The notes under the pieces: generated by a model | The model's database searches: none | What the model saw: only the letters and a program-made list of their open reading frames with translations | What the model was told of the DNA's origin: nothing | NCBI RefSeq assembly: GCF_001455205.1 | Contig: NZ_CP013341.1 | Location: 2,852,001 to 2,916,000 of the forward strand | Length of the DNA stretch: 64,000 nt | Reading direction: 5' to 3' | Origin: Nitrosomonas ureae | GTDB lineage: Bacteria > Pseudomonadota > Gammaproteobacteria > Burkholderiales > Nitrosomonadaceae | Shown here: in pieces, positions 37,150 through 46,563 of the stretch | Layout: each line of letters begins with the position of its first letter | Position numbering within the stretch: the stretch's first letter is position 1 | Translations under genes and position numbers: made by a program

Positions 37150-37327
37150 ATGCCGACGCTTGATTTATCCACGCTACCCGCCAGCGTCCAGCAGGCGCTG
37201 CTCGATTTCTATGAGTTTCTTCAACAAAAAGCATGCTAATAAATTCGTAAATCCTGTGGTGCCCGCAAGTCAGCAGCAACTGGGCCAAGCTGATTTCATT
37301 CAGAACCTTTATGATGAATATACCTAA
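37150..37327 (+). pseudogene. Small antitoxin-like ORF (DUF2281-like) between cas7 and cas4, frameshifted
   Basis: From the ATG at 37150 the frame reads MPTLDLSTLPASVQQALLDF, then YEFLQQKAC and stop. The neighbouring frame continues NKFVNPVVPASQQQLGQADF to a stop at 37327. Dropping one A from the A5 run at 37226-37230 joins them into about 58 residues. The first half resembles DUF2281/VapB-like antitoxins (LP...QQ.LLDFYEFL.QK). No toxin is adjacent. GAGAG before the ATG may serve as ribosome site. Family assignment is tentative. Confidence 0.45.
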
Positions 37328-37359
37328 AATAGAAGGTATTGTGTTCGAGCTACTACGGC

Positions 37360-37995
37360 ATGATTAAGCAGGTGGCACTAGAACCCATCTACCTATCACG
37401 CTTGCAGCATTATCTATATTGCTCGCGTCAATTCGCTTTAATTGAACTGGAAAATATCTGGATAGAAAACCAATTTACGGCAGAAGGTCAGGTATTGCAT
37501 CAACGCGTAAATCAGGCTGATCAGCAAAAACGCGGTGCGGTGCGTACCGCGCGAGCGTTGCGCTTGGCTAACGCAGAACTACGCATCGAAGGCGTAGCCG
37601 ATGTGGTGGAATACCATCAACAAGCAGACGGTACAGAAATCCCCTTCCCCATCGAATACAAACGTGGCAAACCCAAAGCGCATCGCGCCGATGAGGTGCA
37701 ATTGTGCGCACAAGCACTTTGTTTGGAAGAAATGCACGGTGTTGCAATACCGGAAGGCGCATTGTTTTATGGCGAAGTACGTCGGCGGCACCCGGTAATT
37801 TTTGATGCTGAACTACGCAATTTAACGCTACAAACCATCATAGCCTGCCGAGACATCGTACAAACCAACATTACTCCTCATGCAATCTACCAAGCAAGAA
37901 AATGTAACGGTTGCTCGCTAATCGATCAATGCCATCCCAAAGATTTTGGCAAATCGGCATCTGCCTGGTTAGCAGCACAGCTAAAAAAGGATTAA
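37360..37995 (+). CDS. cas4: Cas4 adaptation nuclease
   Basis: 211 residues from the ATG at 37360 (MIKQVALEPIYLSRLQHYLYC); a GTG at 37339 is also in frame. Four iron-sulfur cysteines: one in YLYCSRQF and three in CNGCSLIDQCHP. The RecB-type nuclease core shows IEGVADVVEY, PIEYKRGKPKAH and DEVQLCAQALCLEE. Cas4 selects PAM-bearing prespacers and trims them for Cas1-Cas2. It is followed by cas1 after 2 bases. Confidence 0.94.
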   Translation: MIKQVALEPIYLSRLQHYLYCSRQFALIELENIWIENQFTAEGQVLHQRVNQADQQKRGAVRTARALRLANAELRIEGVADVVEYHQQADGTEIPFPIEYKRGKPKAHRADEVQLCAQALCLEEMHGVAIPEGALFYGEVRRRHPVIFDAELRNLTLQTIIACRDIVQTNITPHAIYQARKCNGCSLIDQCHPKDFGKSASAWLAAQLKKD

Positions 37996-37997
37996 AC

Positions 37998-39032
37998 ATG
38001 CGCCCATTACGAAACGTTATTTATGTTCAAACACAAAACGCCTGGTTGCATAAAGATAATGAAAATTTGGTTTTAAAAGTGGATAAGGAAACCAAAGCAC
38101 GTGTACCTATTCATAAATTACAGGGTTTAGTGTGTTTTGGGCAAGTAACTATTTCGCCTTACTTGATGGCACATTGTGCAGAAAATGGCATAACCATTAC
38201 TTTTTTAAATATGTTCGGAAAATATCTAGCTCGCGTTGAAGGCCCCGCAAGCGGTAATGTGCTGTTACGCCGAACACAGCACATTACCGGGCACAATGTG
38301 GAAAAGAGTGTTGCTATTGCCCAAACCATGCTAACCGGGAAATTGTATAACCAGCGCTATGTGATTAGAAGATATTTGCGTGATCACAGTGAAAAAATTA
38401 ACGATGAAAAAATACTTATTGATTTACAAGTCGCTGAGAAACGCTTGACCCGCTGTTTAACACAACTTACCGATTGTAAAACTATCGATACCCTGATGGG
38501 GCGGGAAGGTGAGGCGGCGCAGGTGTATTTTGGCGTGTTTAACCATTTAATACGACAAGCTGATTTCGAGTTTGACTCCCGCCGACGCCGACCGCCAACT
38601 GATCCCGTGAATGCTTTACTGTCGTTTTTCTACACCTTGCTCACCCATGATTGTCGTTCTGCCCTGGAAACGACCGGATTAGATCCGGCTAGTGGATTTT
38701 TGCATCAACTACGTAGCGGCAGACCGTCATTAGCTTTAGATATGGCAGAAGAATTTAGGCCTATGGTTGATCGGTTTGTGCTCTCACTAATTAACAAGCG
38801 GCAGGTGGTGTCTAAGGATTTTGAAACTTGGCCCAACGGATCGATGACACTAAAAGATGAACCTCGAAAGACATTGTTGGCGGCTTGGCAAGACCGTAAG
38901 CAAGATAATTTATTTCATCCGTGGTTTGAAGAAACGGTTCCGATCGGCTTATTGCCTTGGTTACAAGCTCAAATTTTAGCGCGTTTCTTGCGGGGCGACT
39001 GTGACAGCTATGTGCCTTTTCTGTGGAAATAA
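37998..39032 (+). CDS. cas1: Cas1 integrase, type I-C
   Basis: 344 residues from the ATG at 37998 (MRPLRNVIYVQTQNAWLHKDNE); the longer open frame from 37911 overlaps cas4 and is not needed. Catalytic metal residues are visible: Glu in LMGREGEAAQVYF, His in GFLHQLRSGRPSLALD, and Asp in LALDMAEEFRP. It inserts new spacers next to the leader. All key residues are intact, so adaptation may still work even if Cas3 does not. Confidence 0.96.
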   Translation: MRPLRNVIYVQTQNAWLHKDNENLVLKVDKETKARVPIHKLQGLVCFGQVTISPYLMAHCAENGITITFLNMFGKYLARVEGPASGNVLLRRTQHITGHNVEKSVAIAQTMLTGKLYNQRYVIRRYLRDHSEKINDEKILIDLQVAEKRLTRCLTQLTDCKTIDTLMGREGEAAQVYFGVFNHLIRQADFEFDSRRRRPPTDPVNALLSFFYTLLTHDCRSALETTGLDPASGFLHQLRSGRPSLALDMAEEFRPMVDRFVLSLINKRQVVSKDFETWPNGSMTLKDEPRKTLLAAWQDRKQDNLFHPWFEETVPIGLLPWLQAQILARFLRGDCDSYVPFLWK

Positions 39033-39047
39033 TTTAGAGGTTCTCAG

Positions 39048-39338
39048 ATGATGATTTTAGTGACTTACGATGTCAGCTTTAAAACCGATACCGGGCCAAA
39101 ACGTTTACGAAGGATTGCAAAATTATGCCTAAACTACGGCCAACGAGTACAGTATTCAGTATTCGAAATAGAGGTTGATATGGCACAATGGACAAAGCTA
39201 AAAAATGAACTAATCGATGCTATTGATGAAGAATTCGATAGCTTAAGATTTTACTACCTGGGAAATAACTGGGAACGGCGTGTTGAACATATTGGCGCTA
39301 AAACAGTATTAGATTTAAATGGCTTGATATTACTGTAA
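39048..39338 (+). CDS. cas2: Cas2
   Basis: 96 residues, MMILVTYDVSFKTDTGPKRLRR with the conserved Asp in VTYDVS, a ferredoxin fold with YGQRVQYSVFEIEVD. It forms the dimer at the centre of the Cas1-Cas2 complex. It lies 15 bases after cas1 and 174 bases before the array. Confidence 0.96.
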   Translation: MMILVTYDVSFKTDTGPKRLRRIAKLCLNYGQRVQYSVFEIEVDMAQWTKLKNELIDAIDEEFDSLRFYYLGNNWERRVEHIGAKTVLDLNGLILL

Positions 39339-39512
39339 TGCGAATCCTAAGCGAGCATAAAAGCATCAATATTTTTGCATCCATTAAGATAATGATTTTT
39401 CTTATTTTTTATTTCAGCAGTAAATAATTTATAATACTTTTCGCAAATGCTTTCATTGATTCGCAATTTATTGGTTTTTTAGCCAATGATTTCAATCAAT
39501 TAAGCATACGCT
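39339..39512 (+). promoter_or_regulatory. CRISPR leader
   Basis: 174 AT-rich bases between cas2 and the first repeat. TATAAT at 39430-39435 could start the pre-crRNA. The position and composition fit a leader, so new spacers should enter at the 39513 side. Confidence 0.75.
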
Positions 39513-39939
39513 GTCGCGCCCCGCGTGGGCGCGTGGATTGAAACTAACTTTGCATGGCTTTCGCGCAGCTGACTTACCGCGAGTCGCGCCCCGCGTGGGC
39601 GCGTGGATTGAAACATTGGCGATCCTTGGTTGAGTCCTGCTGGTTCGTCGCGCCCCGCGTGGGCGCGTGGATTGAAACTGCTGTTAACTTGGGTTCAAGG
39701 GGTGGGTATGAGTCGCGCCCCGCGTGGGCGCGTGGATTGAAACACCTCTTCGTATCGCTCATTTTATAGCTCAATGGTCGCGCCCCGCGTGGGCGCGTGG
39801 ATTGAAACACACCTAAAATTTGATGAGATGAAGGTTATTCGTCGCGCCCCGCGTGGGCGCGTGGATTGAAACAATACATCTATGAGTGAAATGGGGTCGC
39901 ACTTTGGGTCGCGCCCCGCGTGGGCGCGTGGATTGAAAC
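39513..39939 (+). CRISPR. Type I-C CRISPR array, 7 repeats and 6 spacers
   Basis: Seven identical 32-base repeats begin at 39513, 39583, 39647, 39712, 39777, 39841 and 39908. Each starts GTCGCGCCCCGCGTGGGCGC and ends GTGGATTGAAAC. The GCGCCC/GGGCGC pair forms the hairpin that Cas5c recognises. Spacers are 38, 32, 33, 33, 32 and 35 bases. No repeat has drifted, even the last. I found no second copy of a spacer in the window. Confidence 0.98.
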
Positions 39940-40353
39940 ACCCGTTATTAATTCGACCATATCAACTGCCAGCACAGTGGTGTACGACATGACACAAAAG
40001 GTAAAGAATTACTCTTTGCTTTGGCTTCCGCAGCTATTCATACCTACTTCGTTATAGCTCGATGTTTCATCACTTTTCCCATCCGCTCAAAGAAGCCGTC
40101 TAAAGCAATTCAACGGCAAATTGGATTAGATGTATTCTGAAAGTTTAGCGTATTACAGCAAATCCAAGAATACAGAGATCAAGAGAATATACAATGCAGT
40201 AATATTTACAGTAACTCTTTTAAAAACAATAAATATTCTATGTCTGTCGATGTTTTAGATTCCGGCCTTGGTTGAAATTTCATGTCATATCAGACTGCAA
40301 AGCTAAGTTTCTCGGATTTTTCCAAAGATAGAAGTAATTTAACTAACCCTAAC
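39940..40353. other. Non-coding region after the CRISPR array
   Basis: About 410 bases between the last repeat and the CcsA-like gene. No repeat, ORF or RNA gene that I can support. It marks the end of the accessory island. Confidence 0.5.
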
Positions 40354-41197
40354 CTAGTAGCGATTCAATATGATTTCCAGCACAAATTTACTGCCGATAT
40401 AGGCTAGTAATAATATAATGAATCCGATTAATGTCCAGCGAATTGCAATACGCCCTCGCCACCCATAGAACTGTCTACCTATCAATAATGCTGCAAAAAC
40501 TCCCCAGGAGATAAAGCCAAATAGGGTTTTATGAGAAAACGTCAGCGATTGGCCAAACACTTCCTGCGAAAATACGATACCGCTCATAAGTGTCAACGTG
40601 AGTAAGATAAACCCAACCCAGATAATATGAAACAGCAATTTTTCCATTGCCAGCAACGGTGGCAAATTGGGAAATACTGAACGTGATGCGGGATGGTGTA
40701 ATTGGCGTTCGACTACTGTCATTAACAATGCGTGTAACGCCGCTATTGTCAACAAACTATAAGCCATCATTGCAACCAGCAAGTGCGCTTTGAAGGCAGG
40801 CAATTCAGTATTCTCAAGCGGACGCAAAGATGGGAAAAACAATGGCAGCAATACCGCTATCGCCGCAGCTCCTGCTACTGGCGCAACTAAAGTCTGCAAT
40901 CCTTGTAAGCGTTTAAAAAATCCTGAGAACCAATAAATGAAAGCCGTCAACCAAACAATGGATGAGATTGCATTGCTCAAGCCAAAACTAAGTCCTGAAC
41001 CAACAAACATGGATTGATAAAGTATTTGGGCATGCAGTAGCAACGGAACAATCATCGCATAATGCCCCCATGTAACTTTCACCAATACATGATCGTTCGT
41101 TCTGGATGCAGTTTGACCCCATGTACTTCGCCAAAAAAAACCAACCAATCAGTATATAAAGCAAAAAAGCCGCGAGATAAGTTAAAATGCTGATCAT
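40354..41197 (-). CDS. CcsA/YpjD-like cytochrome c assembly protein, frameshifted
   Basis: The true start is the ATG at 41197 (MISILTYLAAFLLYILIGWFF). An A8 run at 41133-41140 (T8 on the coding strand) shifts the frame; seven bases would give WFFWRSTWGQTAS and join the 264-residue frame ending at 40354. Together about 280 residues with eight membrane helices, SGLSFGLSNAISSIVWL, and HLLVAMMAYSLLTIAALHALL and FSHKTLFGFISWGVFAALL typical of CcsA-type proteins. The family handles heme for cytochrome c maturation; this YpjD branch has no fixed role and often sits beside ffh, as here. Confidence 0.85.
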
Positions 41198-41333
41198 TGA
41201 TAGTTCAAATTTGATATGCCGAAATAATTGTTTAGTCTACATGGCACTTTAGCAAATTCAAAGACCTGATCCTGATATTTATTAAGATGGATTATTATTT
41301 TGTTCTCTAATTATTGATTTATGAGGCTTAAAT

Positions 41334-42683
41334 ATGTTTGACAATCTGACTCATCGACTCAGCGGAGTTATTAAGACATTACGCGGTGAAACAAGACTGT
41401 CTGAGAATAATATCCAGGATGCTTTGCGAGAAGTTCGCTTAGCATTACTGGAAGCGGATGTGGCTTTACCAGTAGTCAAAGATTTCATCGCACGCGTCAA
41501 AGAAAAAGCTATTGGTCATGAAGTGATGACTAGCCTCACTCCAGGACAGGCTCTAGTTGGAGTGGTTCATCAAGAATTAATTGCCATCATAGGTGGAGAA
41601 AAGGCTGATCTTAATCTTGCCACAGTCCCGCCTGCAGTTATTCTCATGGCAGGATTGCAAGGTGCCGGCAAGACTACTAGCAGCGGGAAACTGGCCAAGT
41701 GGCTGATGGAAAACAAAAAGAAGAAAGTATTGCTGGTTTCCTGTGATATTTATCGTCCAGCTGCAATTCATCAACTGGAACTTCTAGCCAATCAAGTCGG
41801 TGCTGATTTTTTTCCTGTTGAAGAAGGACAGAAACCCGGTGAAATTGGCGCCGCTGCATTGGATTATGCACGCAGGCATCATCATGAAGTTATGATTGTT
41901 GATACCGCGGGCCGGTTAGGTATTGATGAAGCCATGATGCAGGAAATCAGCGAACTTGAAGCACTTTTGCGGCCCATTGAAACCTTGTTTGTTGTTGATG
42001 CAATGCAGGGGCAGGATGCGGTGAATACTGCCAAAGCATTTTCTGACGCATTGCCATTAACCGGCGTCATTCTCACCAAGCTTGACGGTGATGCACGTGG
42101 CGGGGCTGCATTGTCTGTCAAACATATTACGGGAAAACCGATCAAATTTGCCGGCATTGCAGAAAAATTGACGGGCCTGGAAGCCTTTCATCCTGATCGA
42201 ATGGCATCCCGCATTCTAGGTATGGGTGACGTGCTCGGTTTGATCGAGGAGGCTCAGCGTAGCGCCGATCAGCAAGAAGCTGAGAAATTGATAAAGAAAA
42301 TGAAATCGGGTAAAGCATTTGACCTAGATGATTTCAAAGCACAGTTTCAGCAGATGCGCAATATGGGTGGAATGAGTGCCTTGATGGATAAATTACCAGC
42401 TCAATTTAGTCAGGCGGCGCAAAACGTAAAAGTGGACGATAAAATAATTAACCGGACAGAAGGCATTATTAATTCCATGACCAAACAAGAACGTGCGAAA
42501 CCGGAAATTCTGAAAGCCTCAAGAAAACGCCGAATAGCCGCAGGTGCAGGCGTATCCGTGCAAGAGGTTAATCGCTTGCTAGCACAATTTGAACAAGCCA
42601 GGAAAATGATGAAAATGATGAATAAAGGGGGGATGGCAAAAATGATGCGTGGAATCAGGGGAATGCTACCGCGCTTTCATTAA
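41334..42683 (+). CDS. ffh: Signal recognition particle protein Ffh
   Basis: 449 residues, full length. N domain (FDNLTHRLSGVIKTLRG), G domain with GLQGAGKTTSSGKLA (G1), DTAGRLGIDEAMM (G3), TKLDGDARGGAALS (G4 region), and the methionine-rich M domain ending GGMAKMMRGIRGMLPRFH that binds 4.5S RNA and signal sequences. It delivers nascent membrane proteins to FtsY. An IS481-type copy is inserted 4 bases after its stop, so any native terminator has been displaced. Confidence 0.98.
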   Translation: MFDNLTHRLSGVIKTLRGETRLSENNIQDALREVRLALLEADVALPVVKDFIARVKEKAIGHEVMTSLTPGQALVGVVHQELIAIIGGEKADLNLATVPPAVILMAGLQGAGKTTSSGKLAKWLMENKKKKVLLVSCDIYRPAAIHQLELLANQVGADFFPVEEGQKPGEIGAAALDYARRHHHEVMIVDTAGRLGIDEAMMQEISELEALLRPIETLFVVDAMQGQDAVNTAKAFSDALPLTGVILTKLDGDARGGAALSVKHITGKPIKFAGIAEKLTGLEAFHPDRMASRILGMGDVLGLIEEAQRSADQQEAEKLIKKMKSGKAFDLDDFKAQFQQMRNMGGMSALMDKLPAQFSQAAQNVKVDDKIINRTEGIINSMTKQERAKPEILKASRKRRIAAGAGVSVQEVNRLLAQFEQARKMMKMMNKGGMAKMMRGIRGMLPRFH

Positions 42684-42694
42684 GATTCTTAACC

Positions 42695-43847
42695 TGTAGT
42701 AGTTCAGACTTGATTTGACAGCAGAGTCTTGCCAAAAGGTGGGATTACCCGGTATAGAGATGCGAAACTTTATCAACCCAGCGCGAAAGCCCAAAGGAGT
42801 AATCCCATGAGTAGTGTTCAACAGAAAGTCATTGAAAGTCATCAAATACAAGATTGGTTTGCTTAATCTGGCAGCCGAGCTTGGCAATGTATCGCGTACT
42901 TGCAAGGTGATATGGTTTTTTCTCGTGTACTTTCTATCCCTAGCAGGCAGGCTGCCGTGGAAATAGGTGGCGTTGATGCCCTGGTTGATGCTAACCGACG
43001 CAAGCCCCCAACATCAAGAACCGCGTCGAAGAGGCGACGGAGAGGCAGCTGTTACAGCTTTTGCCCTGGAGCAGCCTGCTTTTAGTCAAGTTCGGGTTTC
43101 CCACGAACTGTGCAAACACGGAATCTTCGTTTCTCCATTCGGTGTCCGTTCGGTGTGGCTGCGCCAGAATTTGGAGTCGTTCAAAAAGCCTCTATCCGCA
43201 TTGGAAAAGCATATCGCCGAGACTGGGGTGGTACTGACCGAGGCGCAGGTGCAGGCGCTGAAGAAGAAACAAGAAGATGATGTTGCCCATGGTGAAATCG
43301 AGACCGCTCATCCCGGGTATCTCGGTAGTCAGGATATCTTCTACGTCGGTACTATCAAGAGCGTGGGGCGGATTTATCAGCAGACTTTCGTCGACACCTA
43401 TTCCAAGTTGGCTGCCACCAAGCTGTATACCACCAAGACACCGATCACAGCGGCTGATTTGCTAAATGACCGGGTGGCTACCGTTCTTCGCCGAGCATGG
43501 CATGGGGGCATCCGCATCCTGACTGACCGCGGTACCGAATATTGTGGCAAGCCGGAGAATCACGATTACCGGCTCTATCTGGCACTGAAAGGAGTTCTAC
43601 CAGGTGGCATTCCGGCGCAAGGCCAGTCCATTGAGGAGTTACAATATGATCTGGATGAATGGGTAGTGTATTACAACAGCGCGCGTACTCATCAGGGCAA
43701 GATGTACTGTGGGCGCACGCCAATGCAAACTTTAATTGACGCAAAGGAGGTATGGGACGATAAAATCACTGCATTGAATAACTGAACTTGATCTAACAGG
43801 CACATCGTCAAATCGGGTAATTGTCAGATCGAGTCGCGACTACTACA
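42695..43847. mobile_element. IS481-family insertion sequence, degenerate
   Basis: Imperfect terminal inverted repeats of about 27 bases start TGTAGTAGT on both sides (21 of 27 match). A perfect 7-bp target duplication, CTTAACC, flanks them at 42688-42694 and 43848-43854. The element is 1153 bases. Its transposase is broken, but the ends are intact enough to be moved by a related transposase. Confidence 0.85.
42807..43785 (+). pseudogene. IS481-family transposase, broken
   Basis: The ATG at 42807 has an AAAGGAG site. The first frame stops after about 20 codons; a near-duplication (aaagtcatt / gaaagtcatc) shifts the frame. Family sequence then continues in other frames: KIGLLNLAAELGNVSRTCKV, AAVEIGGVDALVDANRRKP, and from 43046 AVTAFALEQPAFSQVRVSHEL onward. 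DDE marks are present (the IFYVGTIKSVGRIYQQTFVD and GIRILTDRGTEYCG regions), but between LALKGVLP and SIEELQ part of the catalytic core is deleted. Not functional. Confidence 0.88.
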
Positions 43848-43969
43848 CTTAACCAGTTAACGAGCTTTTTCTATTCTGTGCAATCACAAATATTATTTTG
43901 TGCCATATGTAACCAATTTTCAGAAAAAACTACATAATTGTATGTTTCGATAAGATCAAAAATAGTTTA

Positions 43970-44419
43970 TCAATGCTTCCCTGTACTGCCAAACCCATCT
44001 TCACCACGGTGGCTGTAGTCAAAACTTTCTACTCGGTTAAACGCTACTTGAATCACAGGAACCACAACAAGTTGAGCAATTCGCTCTAATGGATTAAGGT
44101 AGAAAGCTGCTGGGCTACGATTCCAGCAAGAAACCAAAATTTGCCCTTGAAAGTCTGAATCAATCAAACCTACTAAATTTCCTAATACAATCCCATGCTT
44201 ATGGCCTAATCCTGAGCGTGGCAGTATCAACGCCGCCAATCCAGTATCCGCTAAATGTATTGCAATACCGGCTGGAATGAGGCTAGTTTCCCCTGGATTG
44301 ATCGTCATTGGGTGTTCAATACACGCACGCAAATCCAAACCGGCTGAACCCGGCGTCGCATATGCTGGAAATTGTTCATTTAAACGATCATCGAGAATTT
44401 TGATATCAATTCTTTTCAT
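43970..44419 (-). CDS. dut: dUTP diphosphatase
   Basis: About 149 residues; ATGs at 44422 and 44419 both fit. Five trimeric-dUTPase motifs: TPGSAGLDLRA, LPRSGLGHKHGIVLGNLVGLID with DSDFQGQ, RIAQLVVVPV, and GEDGFGSTGKH. It hydrolyses dUTP to dUMP, keeping uracil out of DNA and feeding thymidylate synthesis. It overlaps the 3' end of coaBC, so the two are one operon. Confidence 0.97.
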   Translation of the reverse strand: MKRIDIKILDDRLNEQFPAYATPGSAGLDLRACIEHPMTINPGETSLIPAGIAIHLADTGLAALILPRSGLGHKHGIVLGNLVGLIDSDFQGQILVSCWNRSPAAFYLNPLERIAQLVVVPVIQVAFNRVESFDYSHRGEDGFGSTGKH

Positions 44420-45632
44420 CATTTTTCTTAAGTTTGCTATACAGTGAGTGAATATGCATCATCAGATGCCGCGCTTGTTCAATTTTTGCTGCTTTGGGAA
44501 GAACATGTTTGCCTTCGTCATCCAGCAAAATTAGCTCATTCTCATCGGAACCAATCGCATCCTGAGCCAGATTGGCAACTAGCAAAGGTAATTTTTTCTT
44601 ATTTCTTTTCGCTGCTGCATTCTTCTCGAGATTTTCTGTTTCCGCTGCAAAACCAACACAAAAAGGCGGATTGGGTAATGTAGATACTGTCATCAGAATA
44701 TCCGGATTAGGGGTTAATTCAATCAACAGATTGGCAGGTAATTTTTTTAGTTTTTGTTCCTTGATGCTTGCGGCACGGTAATCAGCGACAGCAGCGACAC
44801 TGATAAAAATATCAGCTTGCGATACTTCTGCTTGCACCGCATGCAACATTTCTTCCGCACTTACTACTGAAATAAACTTGTCAACTGTAGGCGGTGATAA
44901 ACATGTTGGCCCGGAAATCAGAGTAATTTTTGCGCCCATTTCTAATGCAGCTTTAGCAACAGCATATCCCATTTTTCCGGAACTATTGTTGGTAATTCCT
45001 CGGACAGCATCAATCGCTTCATAAGTCGGTCCGGCTGTCACCAAAATATTTTTACCCTGTAATAATGTACCAGCTTGGAAAGCAATTTGCACCGCTTCTA
45101 CCAGCACACTTACTTCTGCCATGCGCCCCATCCCTATTTCACCACAAGCTTGTTCGCCACAGGCTGGACCAATTATTTTCACCTCATCCTGGCGTAACAA
45201 TGACAAATTACGCCGTGTTGCAGGACTCTCCCACATTTGACGATTCATTGCCGGTGCTATCATGAGCGGACAATCACGTGCTATGCATAATACCGATAGC
45301 AGATCATCTGCCAATCCATTGGCAAGCTTACCTATAAAATTTGCGCTGGCTGGAGCCACTAAAATCATGTCGGCGCTGCGGGATAGATCAATATGCGCCA
45401 TATTATGCGCAGCATTGGTTTTCCACAAATCAGTGTAAACAGAATTTCCAGTCAATGACTGGAAAGTTGCCGGGCCCATAAAACGACATGCTGCTTCGGT
45501 CATTATTGTCTGTACATCAATTCCATGCTGAGTTAAAAGGCGCGCCAATTCCGCTATTTTGTAAGCGGCCACACCGCCGGTTACCCCCAACAGCAAACGC
45601 TTCTTTGATACAGTCGATGCTCCTATTTTCAT
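44406..45632 (-). CDS. coaBC: Bifunctional phosphopantothenoylcysteine decarboxylase/synthetase
   Basis: 408 residues. CoaC half: RLLLGVTGGVAAYKIAELARLL, SANFIGKLANGLADDLLS, and APAMNRQMWESPATRRN with the catalytic Asn. CoaB half: ILVTAGPTYEAIDAVRGITNNSSGKMGYAVA, KLKKLPANLLIEL and FCVGFAAETENL. It carries out two steps of coenzyme A synthesis. Upstream of dut in a two-gene unit, divergent from radC across 200 bases. Confidence 0.97.
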   Translation of the reverse strand: MKIGASTVSKKRLLLGVTGGVAAYKIAELARLLTQHGIDVQTIMTEAACRFMGPATFQSLTGNSVYTDLWKTNAAHNMAHIDLSRSADMILVAPASANFIGKLANGLADDLLSVLCIARDCPLMIAPAMNRQMWESPATRRNLSLLRQDEVKIIGPACGEQACGEIGMGRMAEVSVLVEAVQIAFQAGTLLQGKNILVTAGPTYEAIDAVRGITNNSSGKMGYAVAKAALEMGAKITLISGPTCLSPPTVDKFISVVSAEEMLHAVQAEVSQADIFISVAAVADYRAASIKEQKLKKLPANLLIELTPNPDILMTVSTLPNPPFCVGFAAETENLEKNAAAKRNKKKLPLLVANLAQDAIGSDENELILLDDEGKHVLPKAAKIEQARHLMMHIHSLYSKLKKNDEKN

Positions 45633-45831
45633 TACAAATGATATCTCGAATAAATTTAATTTTGTAATACGATAACTTACCTAAAATACATACTTAAACA
45701 TTCCTTCGGCTCAATTTGATCTCACTAATGCCGTATTCTCTTAATAATGATTAATCACGCTAGCTTCACTAATCAACGCCAGTAACAACCACTAGTCTTA
45801 TTTTACATCACTGTGTACCACATCATAGCTT

Positions 45832-46506
45832 ATGGCAATTACAAATTGGCCGATATCTGAACGACCACGTGAAAAACTGTTACAGAAAGGTGCTTCAACA
45901 CTTTCCGATACAGAACTATTGGCTATATTCTTACGTACCGGCATTAGCGGTAAAAGTGCTGTAGATCTTGCAAGAGAATTACTTTTACATTTTGGTAGCT
46001 TAACCAATGTATTTGCAGCCAGTCAGTCAAATTTTTGTCAACTTCCCGGAATGGGTATTGCTAAATATGCACAATTGCAAGCGGTATTAGAAATGGCTCG
46101 CCGCACCTTAGATGAAGAGCTAAGGTGCGGTAATGCCATGAATTCACCTAAACTGGTTCGAGATTTTCTACGACTGAGCTTGGCAAATAAACAACACGAA
46201 GTATTTATTGGTATTTTCCTTGACGCAAAGAATCATGCCATCGCTACAGAAGAGTTATTTAGTGGAACATTGACACAAGCAAGCGTTTATCCCAGGGAAA
46301 TTATCAAGCGCGCCTTATATCATAATGCAGCTGCGATTATCTTTGCGCATAATCATCCTTCGGGAATTGCCGAACCTAGTCATGCCGATAAAGTATTAAC
46401 CCAATCTTTAAAGCAAGCATTGTCTCTAGTAGATGTTAAAGTGTTAGATCACTTTATTATAGGTAACGGTACTGCTCTTTCATTTGCCGAGCATGATTTA
46501 ATTTGA
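45832..46506 (+). CDS. radC: RadC-family JAB domain protein
   Basis: 224 residues. N-terminal helix-hairpin-helix region (LPGMGIAKYAQLQAVLEMARR) and a C-terminal JAB/MPN metal site (FAHNHPSGIAEPSHADKVLT). Historically tied to DNA repair, but the role is uncertain. The short spacing to rpmB (57 bases) and same strand are the usual arrangement in proteobacteria. Confidence 0.94.
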   Translation: MAITNWPISERPREKLLQKGASTLSDTELLAIFLRTGISGKSAVDLARELLLHFGSLTNVFAASQSNFCQLPGMGIAKYAQLQAVLEMARRTLDEELRCGNAMNSPKLVRDFLRLSLANKQHEVFIGIFLDAKNHAIATEELFSGTLTQASVYPREIIKRALYHNAAAIIFAHNHPSGIAEPSHADKVLTQSLKQALSLVDVKVLDHFIIGNGTALSFAEHDLI

Positions 46507-46563
46507 GCAAATACCCCAAATCAGGATATAATCCCACTTTTCAAGAATTCTGGAGTGCGCTAT

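Noticed and set aside
39554..39810. Open frames of 70-78 codons across the CRISPR array on both strands
   Set aside because: They consist of translated repeats (for example the recurring RPAWARGLKH and its antisense counterpart) and are artefacts of the array.
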